Positions 1 through 5,166 of a stretch of 5,166 nt of DNA are shown here, piece by piece. Source of the stretch: Lachnospiraceae bacterium (GTDB taxonomy: Bacteria > Bacillota_A > Clostridia > Lachnospirales > Lachnospiraceae); NCBI GenBank assembly GCA_017613055.1, contig JAGAES010000004.1, positions 1 to 5,166 of the forward strand, written 5' to 3'. Positions within the stretch are counted from its first letter, which is position 1, and the number at the start of each line of letters is the position of its first letter. Both the position numbers and the translations under genes were made by a program. The notes under the pieces were generated by a model. That model did no database searches and was not told where the DNA came from. It saw only the letters and a list, made by a program, of their open reading frames with translations.

Positions 1-2064
1 CTTCGGCTGGAAGAAAACTTCAATCTTATTGTTCTTGATCGCGTTCTGAATCTCACCGGCAATGGTCTGCTCGTGATTCCGCTGCGCGCGCAGTTCTTCG
101 GAATAGATGCAGTAGGAATTGTCCTGTCCGCTCTTGGCCTGCTTACGGGCAAGGTTCGCATTATCCATCGCAAGCGGGATATCTTTATCATTTTTCTTCA
201 GGAAATATACGCCGCTCGAAAGCTGGATGTCAATTCCGGGATATGCCTTCAGCTGATGCTCAACGAACACTTTGGACCAGCTGCGAAGCTTAGCGATTAC
301 CTGTTCCTTCGACTCGCCGTTCACGTAAATCAGGAAGTAATCCGAATGGATACGGCAGGCAAAGCACTTCTTGCCCTTTCTCTGGAACATCGCGGCAAAT
401 ACGCGGAGCATCCGGTCACCGGCCGGATAACCGTACTTCTCAATGATATAGGAAAAGTCATTAATATCACAGTAGATAACGGCATGCACCGGCTCCATCT
501 CCGGGTCGGAAAGCGTCTCCTGCAGTCTTGCGCGGAAGGCGGTCCGGTTGTATAGTCCGGTCAGACGATCCGTCGAGGACAGGCGGTTAATCAGCATCCG
601 GTCGTTGCTGCGCTCCTTACGGATCTTGCGCTCCTCGTCAATCTGCGCGATGCGGCCGTACAGATAGGAAATCTTCCCCTCCTCGTCCTTTGCGCCGATT
701 ACGTTCATACGGCACCATCGGTATTCCTGGCCGTCCAGCTTCAGACGAAGCTCACCCTTCGCATTTTCCCCGGTTGCCTTAACCGCATCGAGAAGCGACA
801 TGCAGGTGTCGTAATCCTCTTCATGAACGAAGCGACGGAGCATGTTCTTCTCCAGAAAATGAGGAATGATGCTGTCCGTTCCGAGCATGCCCGCAATCTT
901 CGAAGGAAGGCTCACACGGTCATCGGCTACGCTGTAGCCGAACTGAATATCGTCGGAGGTCTCCTCAAGCTGGCGGTAATGATCCAGCTGATGCTTCATG
1001 GACATCTCGGCGTTTATGCGCTTCGTAATTTCGGTAAATGCGCAGCTTACGAGGCTTGCCCCGTCCACGCTCCGGCTTACCACGAGCGCATTGCAATGCA
1101 CCCATGCAACGCTTCCGTCAAAACGGTTCACGCGGAACTCGGCTTCCATTACGTTGCCTACCTCCGCCTTCAGATCGAAAAGGCGGCTCACGTTTTTCAC
1201 GTCGTCCGGCGCTACGATTTCGGACAGATAGTTGTTATGAATGGACGCGAACTGCTCGGCGGTATGGCCGATTACGTTGTAGAACGCGTCATTGGCGTAA
1301 TAAATCTCGGGCACGTTGTCGTGCGAGATGCGTCCCTGATAATCGAATACGGCGATTCCGACCGGAAGTGTGGTGAGAAGACTCGTCACCTGACGTTTCC
1401 GGAGCATCTCGCCGGTCACCTGCGTAATCGTGATGTCGAACAATCCGTTCTTCATCATCTTCTTCTGGCGGCGCACAAAGCACTGCACGGAAACCGCCTG
1501 CTGCTCTGCCGTCACGACACGGTGCTCGATGCAAACAACCATCTGTTTACGAATCTTCTCGTCGAGAATCCGGCGGATGGTCTCACGGTCTTCCGGATGA
1601 ACCAGGGAAAGGTAATTGCAGTTTTTGCTGCCTTTTACGCGAATGCCGAACAATTCCTCTACGCTGGCATCACAGTCAACAATCGTATAATCCTTGTCGT
1701 CGCGGACCGTGCAGGTACCGAAGAACACCTGACGCGCATAGCCGCGGCCGGTCGAAATGCTTTTCGCGGTGCCGTCCCCCATCATTCCGGTAAGATAACG
1801 GAGCAGCGGCTCTTCGCCGGCAAATGCGTTGAGAATCAGTTTCTTTGCGCGGATATGGCTTGCGCAGATAAACAGGCATGACAGGAAAATCGACCACGTC
1901 AGCGGATATGCGCCGCGCTCAATGGAACTGACGGTCTGTCTTGTGATACCGATCAGCGCGCCGAACTCTTCCTGGGAGAGTTTCATCGCTTTCCGGTAAG
2001 TCGCCAGATTGGCCGAGAAGATTTCCAAAAGTCTCTTTTTCTCATTTGCCTCGAGGTTCATCAT
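1..2064 (-). CDS. XRE-type HTH, PAS-like repeats, degenerate GGDEF and start of EAL: DNA-binding c-di-GMP signalling protein (3' end cut by window edge)
   Basis: 688 codons are open from the ATG at 2064 to the left edge without a stop. Residues about 12-75 form an XRE/Cro-like helix-turn-helix (LSQEEFGALIGITRQTVSSI, 29-48, followed by ERG). Three PAS-like regions follow: about 115-220 (with VHPEDR at 155-160), 228-350 (LPVGIAVFD, then YYANDAFYNVIGH at 255-267) and a weaker one at 369-475 (VHEEDY). A charged helical linker (476-497) leads to a GGDEF domain with DRLTGLYNR (499-507) and DINDF (533-537). Its active-site motif is HSDYF (573-577) instead of GGDEF, and the usual FKxIND is FSYIIE, so cyclase activity is unlikely. 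The last visible residues, AGEIQNAIKNNKIEVFFQPK (669-688), match the opening helix and strand of an EAL phosphodiesterase domain; the EAL motif and metal ligands are outside the window, so activity cannot be judged. No signal peptide or convincing membrane segment: probably cytoplasmic. It follows galK by 27 bases. Its DNA target and PAS ligands are unknown. Confidence 0.92.
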   Translation of the reverse strand, partial: MMNLEANEKKRLLEIFSANLATYRKAMKLSQEEFGALIGITRQTVSSIERGAYPLTWSIFLSCLFICASHIRAKKLILNAFAGEEPLLRYLTGMMGDGTAKSISTGRGYARQVFFGTCTVRDDKDYTIVDCDASVEELFGIRVKGSKNCNYLSLVHPEDRETIRRILDEKIRKQMVVCIEHRVVTAEQQAVSVQCFVRRQKKMMKNGLFDITITQVTGEMLRKRQVTSLLTTLPVGIAVFDYQGRISHDNVPEIYYANDAFYNVIGHTAEQFASIHNNYLSEIVAPDDVKNVSRLFDLKAEVGNVMEAEFRVNRFDGSVAWVHCNALVVSRSVDGASLVSCAFTEITKRINAEMSMKHQLDHYRQLEETSDDIQFGYSVADDRVSLPSKIAGMLGTDSIIPHFLEKNMLRRFVHEEDYDTCMSLLDAVKATGENAKGELRLKLDGQEYRWCRMNVIGAKDEEGKISYLYGRIAQIDEERKIRKERSNDRMLINRLSSTDRLTGLYNRTAFRARLQETLSDPEMEPVHAVIYCDINDFSYIIEKYGYPAGDRMLRVFAAMFQRKGKKCFACRIHSDYFLIYVNGESKEQVIAKLRSWSKVFVEHQLKAYPGIDIQLSSGVYFLKKNDKDIPLAMDNANLARKQAKSGQDNSYCIYSEELRAQRNHEQTIAGEIQNAIKNNKIEVFFQPK

Positions 2065-2073
2065 AGTAGCTTT

Positions 2074-2079
2074 CCCCTT
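2074..2079 (-). promoter_or_regulatory. Ribosome binding site of the XRE-PAS-GGDEF-EAL gene
   Basis: AAGGGG on the minus strand, 9 bases before the first of two adjacent in-frame ATG codons (2062-2064 and 2059-2061). Spacing favours the first ATG. It lies within the 27-base gap after the galK TAA (2092-2094); that gap is too short for a promoter plus leader and has no hairpin-plus-T-run terminator. Confidence 0.65.
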
Positions 2080-2091
2080 TTCGTGAAACTG

Positions 2092-3252
2092 TTATGCCTT
2101 TCGTTCCGGGCCGTTCCCGGTTTCCGCAACGTAAAATGCGGCGTTATATCCGATAATCTTCCGATAAGCTTCCCCGACCTTGGCCGCGAATCCGGGAACT
2201 GCCTGCTCGCGGACCAGTGCGACCGCACACCCGCCGAATCCGGCTCCGGTCATTCTTGCCCCGATGACGCCGTCCTGCTTCCATGCTTCGGAAACAAGCG
2301 TATCCAGTTCCCTGCCGGTCACTTCATAATCGTGACGGAGGGATATATGGGATTCATTCATCAGCTGTCCGAACAAGGCAAGGTCCCCGCTTTGAAGCGC
2401 TTCCTTTGCCCGTATGGTTCTGCGGTTTTCAAACACCGCATGCTTGGCTCTCTTCCGGCACACCGGGTTTTGAATCGCATCCTGAACCTTCAGGAATTCT
2501 TCCTCGTCAAGGTCGCCTAGCGTCCGGACTTCCTTCACTTTCCGGATGTCGGCAAGCGCCTGTTCACACTCGGCGCGGCGTTCGTTGTATTTGGACTCCC
2601 CGAGCCCGCGCTTATGGTTTGTATTCATAATGACAATCCGCACACCCGACAGGTCAAGCGGAACATATTCGTACTGCAGGGTTGCCGTATCCAAAAAGAT
2701 TGCGTGGTCTTTCTTTCCCATCGCTATCGCAAACTGATCCATAATGCCGCAGTTCACGCCGATGAAGGAATTCTCCGCTTCCCGGCCGATAACCGCATTG
2801 GTTATGCCGTCGTACGGAAGCCCATAGAGGTCCGAAACCAGATACCCGGTCAGCACTTCAATCGATGCTGAGGAAGAAAGTCCCGAAGAATTCGGAATGG
2901 TTCCGAAATAAAGGATATCCATGCCATTTTCCGGAGAAAATCCTCTGTCGCGGAGCACCTGTATCACGCCTCGCGGATAATTGCACCAGGAAAGTTCCTT
3001 CCGGTACTCCGTATCGTCAAGCGACGTCTCCAAGATTCCCTCTTCCGGGAAATTATCCGAATAAAAACGAATCTTCCGGTCGGTCCGCTTTCTCGCGGCC
3101 GCATAGGTTCCGATTGTGAGCGCACACGGAAATACGTGCCCTCCGTTATAGTCCGTGTGTTCTCCGATCAGATTCACACGGCCGGGGGCAAAATACTCCC
3201 GGATGTCCCCGCCGGGTCCGAAGACCTGCCGGAACCGTTCTCCAATATTCAT
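2092..3252 (-). CDS. galK: Galactokinase
   Basis: Phosphorylates alpha-D-galactose with ATP to galactose-1-phosphate, the first committed step of the Leloir pathway, in the cytoplasm. The protein is 386 residues, the normal length for bacterial GalK, and complete. The galactokinase signature GRVNLIGEHTDY is at 24-35, with R25, E31, H32 and D34 as expected transition-state and sugar contacts. The GHMP-kinase ATP loop IPNSSGLSSSAS is at 119-130. NCGIMDQF (167-174) carries the probable catalytic base D172. The third GHMP motif, GARMTGAGFGG, is at 331-341. All key residues are present, so activity is expected. The ATG at 3252 is supported by AGGAG 6 bases upstream and by normal N-terminal spacing to the signature. 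It starts 9 bases after the sensor-GGDEF gene and ends 27 bases before the XRE-PAS-GGDEF-EAL gene. No galT, galE or transporter gene is visible in the window. A related GHMP sugar kinase is possible, but the N-terminal signature strongly favours galactokinase. Confidence 0.97.
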   Translation of the reverse strand: MNIGERFRQVFGPGGDIREYFAPGRVNLIGEHTDYNGGHVFPCALTIGTYAAARKRTDRKIRFYSDNFPEEGILETSLDDTEYRKELSWCNYPRGVIQVLRDRGFSPENGMDILYFGTIPNSSGLSSSASIEVLTGYLVSDLYGLPYDGITNAVIGREAENSFIGVNCGIMDQFAIAMGKKDHAIFLDTATLQYEYVPLDLSGVRIVIMNTNHKRGLGESKYNERRAECEQALADIRKVKEVRTLGDLDEEEFLKVQDAIQNPVCRKRAKHAVFENRRTIRAKEALQSGDLALFGQLMNESHISLRHDYEVTGRELDTLVSEAWKQDGVIGARMTGAGFGGCAVALVREQAVPGFAAKVGEAYRKIIGYNAAFYVAETGNGPERKA

Positions 3253-3258
3253 GAAAAG

Positions 3259-3263
3259 CTCCT
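3259..3263 (-). promoter_or_regulatory. Ribosome binding site of galK, overlapping the upstream stop codon
   Basis: AGGAG, read on the minus strand, lies 6 bases before the galK ATG. Its first two bases are the last two of the TAG stop (3262-3264) of the sensor-GGDEF gene. This fixes the galK start at 3252 and suggests that ribosomes finishing the upstream gene help start galK (translational coupling); the coupling is inferred. Confidence 0.8.
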
Positions 3264-5166
3264 ATTTATTGGTCACGGCAGAGGGATCTCGGATAATCTG
3301 CCGCGTCGCCCTGCGTGCGTTTTTCTCTTCGTACATACGGTCGTCACTGATTGTCATCCACTCGCCGAGCGTCTTCTTCTCGGACGGGTCCACGATGACG
3401 TAGCCGAAACTGGCCTGCACGATATACGGTCTTCCCGACCGGCTGTTGTAATCATCTAAGAATGCGCGGAAACGGTCACGGTACTCAAGAACCATCTCTT
3501 CGTTATAATTGAGCGCGATCATCTGGAACTCGTCGCCGCCGACACGGTAACAGCTCTCGTTACTGTAGCAGGCAGCAGACATCGCATTGGCAATTGCGCG
3601 GAGCGCAAGATCGCCGAACGAATGCCCGAACGAATCGTTGATGTCCTTCAACCCGTCCATATCGATACCGATGATTGCCATCGGCTGCTTACGGCGCATC
3701 GCCGTCTCGTATAAGGCTTCGCATTTCTGTTCGAAGCCGCGGCGGTTTGACAGCCCCGTCAGCACATCGCTTACATACAGGTGCTGCAGCTCGTTAATCA
3801 GCGTCTCCTTCTTCATGTTCGAACGGATCTCTTCGAGCGCGGAACAGATATTCGTGATGAAGCATTGGAAGAACATATTCGGAATCGCGTCGCCGGAATA
3901 GGTCATGATTCCGTATCCGAGGCAATCATCGTGGTAGTGAAGCGGCACGAGATAATACCCGCACGGGTCGTCGCACACGTATTCCTCCGGAAGAATGTCC
4001 CCGATTTCGAATACGTGGTCCACGTGACCGAGAAGCCGGTTCTCACGGATTGCGGTCCGAAGGTGCATCATCGGCGTGAAGCCGCGGAATTCCTCCGGTT
4101 CCTGCGTGCGCCAGTCATAGTCATTCAGAATCAGATAAAAATCCCGAACGCCTTCATTCTGGTTAACGAAGGAATAGATTACGCTGTTCAGCTCGTCGAG
4201 GTCCTTCGCCTTCTCGGCATTGATGCTCATAAACATCGACTGATAAAGAAGCGAGCGCATATGCTGGCTGTATTCGAAATACTTCCGGACGGCCGCTTCC
4301 ACCTGCGCCTGGTTGCGTGTTCCGCATCCGCAGGATTCACGGACGATGATATGCGTCGGGACGTAGGTAATCTCCGCGACCTTCTCTCCCTCTTCCATAA
4401 GACGGATGGTTTCGATGGCACGCTCTGCCATTTCCTGCACGTTCACGCGGACGGATGTCAGCGTCGGCGCGGTCGCGTCCGTCTCGGAGATGTCATCAAA
4501 TCCGGTAACCGCAATGTCCTGCGGCACGCGGATGCCGCGGCGCTGCAGCTCATTTATGACCGAAATAGCCATATAGTCATTCGCGCACACGATAACCTGC
4601 GGCCATTTCTTCCGGTCGGTTAAAAGATAATCAATCGCATCCGGACCGGTATCGCGCCAGAAGTTTCCGTAATAGATATCTTCTTCCCCGACGGAAATCC
4701 CGTGTTTATGAATAACGCGCAGGAAACACGCCAGACGGTTCTTCGCGTCAATATGATCCCGCGGCCCGTTTACGAAACAGAAATCCCGGTATCCGTGTTC
4801 CTCAATCAGATGCTCCGTTATGCTCTCCATCGAGTTCTCATCATCCACAAGGATACTGCAGTAATGGTCTACCTGACGGCGGATACATACAACCGGACAG
4901 GTTGCCTGCTCCCGGACGCGCTGTACGATTTTGTTCTCCACGGAATGATTCTCAAACGTATCGATTGCGAGCACGATTCCGTCCATCTGCGAAAAATCGG
5001 GAAGATCCGCGATATAGGACTCACCGACATCATAAGCTTCATTATTGCCGTACTTGCCGAAGCAGGAATAGACAAGCGCATAGTACCCGCAATCCCTTGC
5101 CTTCGACACCAGCCGTCGAAGAAGCGTATACTGGTATTCCGCCGAACCGCGGCTGATCAGTATCGC
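3262..5166 (-). CDS. LacI/periplasmic-binding-protein-like sensor fused to GGDEF diguanylate cyclase (5' end cut by window edge)
   Basis: Probable diguanylate cyclase (2 GTP to c-di-GMP) controlled by a small-molecule sensor. The frame is open to the right edge, giving 634 visible residues (numbered from the edge). Residues 1-275 match the LacI-type ligand-binding fold: first strand AILIS, a G-R-D-like middle (NGPRDHIDAKNRL), AND at 195-197, GFDD at 222-225 and an LTSVRVN stretch. The domain ends in ESCGC (277-281). Residues about 282-432 are an unassigned, possibly GAF-like region, then a helical linker (435-465). The GGDEF domain has DVLTGLSNRR (467-476), metal and substrate residues D502, N510 and D511, and intact GGDEF at 543-547. 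An RxxD inhibitory site is absent (YSNE at 534-537). A GTG at 5107-5109 could be read as a start, but the 19 codons before it encode the expected first strand and helix of the sensor, so the true start lies outside. Whether a DNA-binding HTH precedes it cannot be seen. No membrane segment is visible. Ligand unknown; a sugar is inferred from the fold and from galK downstream. Confidence 0.93.
   Translation of the reverse strand, partial: AILISRGSAEYQYTLLRRLVSKARDCGYYALVYSCFGKYGNNEAYDVGESYIADLPDFSQMDGIVLAIDTFENHSVENKIVQRVREQATCPVVCIRRQVDHYCSILVDDENSMESITEHLIEEHGYRDFCFVNGPRDHIDAKNRLACFLRVIHKHGISVGEEDIYYGNFWRDTGPDAIDYLLTDRKKWPQVIVCANDYMAISVINELQRRGIRVPQDIAVTGFDDISETDATAPTLTSVRVNVQEMAERAIETIRLMEEGEKVAEITYVPTHIIVRESCGCGTRNQAQVEAAVRKYFEYSQHMRSLLYQSMFMSINAEKAKDLDELNSVIYSFVNQNEGVRDFYLILNDYDWRTQEPEEFRGFTPMMHLRTAIRENRLLGHVDHVFEIGDILPEEYVCDDPCGYYLVPLHYHDDCLGYGIMTYSGDAIPNMFFQCFITNICSALEEIRSNMKKETLINELQHLYVSDVLTGLSNRRGFEQKCEALYETAMRRKQPMAIIGIDMDGLKDINDSFGHSFGDLALRAIANAMSAACYSNESCYRVGGDEFQMIALNYNEEMVLEYRDRFRAFLDDYNSRSGRPYIVQASFGYVIVDPSEKKTLGEWMTISDDRMYEEKNARRATRQIIRDPSAVTNK

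Noticed and set aside
73..555. A plus-strand open frame of 160 codons
   Set aside because: Antisense to the degenerate GGDEF and early EAL coding region; no recognisable domain.
823..1881. A plus-strand open frame of 352 codons
   Set aside because: It lies wholly antisense to the XRE-PAS-GGDEF-EAL gene, whose frame gives recognisable domains throughout. The plus-strand translation resembles no family and has no supporting ribosome binding site that I could see.
1861..1896. Possible membrane segment in the XRE protein (hydrophobic run WSIFLSCLFICA, residues 57-68)
   Set aside because: Only 12 residues long and placed where the last helices of an XRE domain pack; too short to span a membrane.
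1676..1897. Minus-strand open frames of 73 codons here and 81 codons at 1289-1534
   Set aside because: Both lie in another frame inside the XRE-PAS-GGDEF-EAL gene and have low-complexity, Arg-rich translations typical of shadows.
2065..2091. Possible terminator or promoter between galK and the downstream gene
   Set aside because: Only 27 bases, mostly ribosome binding site and spacer, with no stem-loop followed by a T-run and no room for -35/-10 boxes plus a leader. A promoter inside galK cannot be ruled out.
2083..2520. A plus-strand open frame of 145 codons
   Set aside because: Antisense to the 3' part of galK, which is clearly coding on the minus strand.
3781..4623. A plus-strand open frame of 280 codons
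   Set aside because: Antisense to the sensor-GGDEF gene. Its composition (rich in His, Arg, Val, Ala) is typical of reverse-strand shadows in moderately GC-rich DNA, and no domain is recognisable.
5107..5109. GTG as the start codon of the sensor-GGDEF gene
   Set aside because: The frame continues upstream to the edge and those codons encode AILIS and the following helix, which the sensor fold needs; no ribosome binding site precedes the GTG.

Overview
The window holds three genes, all on the minus strand and packed almost end to end. Read in the direction of transcription (right to left) they are: (1) a LacI/periplasmic-binding-protein-like sensor joined to a GGDEF diguanylate cyclase domain, whose N-terminus lies beyond the right edge; (2) a complete galactokinase, galK; (3) an XRE-type helix-turn-helix protein with PAS-like regions, a degenerate GGDEF domain and the first residues of an EAL domain, whose C-terminus lies beyond the left edge. 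The gaps between genes are 9 and 27 bases, with no room for a normal promoter or terminator, so the three are most likely one transcript.

The organism looks like a Gram-positive Clostridia member, probably Lachnospiraceae. This is inferred from the style of the signalling proteins (sugar-binding-protein/GGDEF hybrids without visible membrane segments, XRE-PAS-GGDEF-EAL hybrids), the AGGAG/AAGGGG ribosome binding sites and the moderate GC content. No rRNA or other taxonomic marker is present, so this is tentative.

The point of interest is the gene order. A central sugar kinase (galactose to galactose-1-phosphate) sits between a protein that looks able to make c-di-GMP in response to a small, perhaps sugar-like, ligand and a protein that probably degrades or senses c-di-GMP while carrying a DNA-binding domain. 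The first GGDEF domain has an intact active-site motif (GGDEF). In the third gene the same site reads HSDYF, so cyclase activity is unlikely there and any enzyme activity would come from the EAL domain, most of which is outside the window. A reasonable hypothesis is a locus that couples galactose or galactoside availability to c-di-GMP level and transcription. The sequence supports the architecture but does not prove the ligand, the enzyme activities or the regulatory target.

There is no stretch over 300 bases without a gene. No tRNA, rRNA, mobile element, CRISPR array or clear terminator was seen. The long plus-strand open frames are antisense shadows of these genes.
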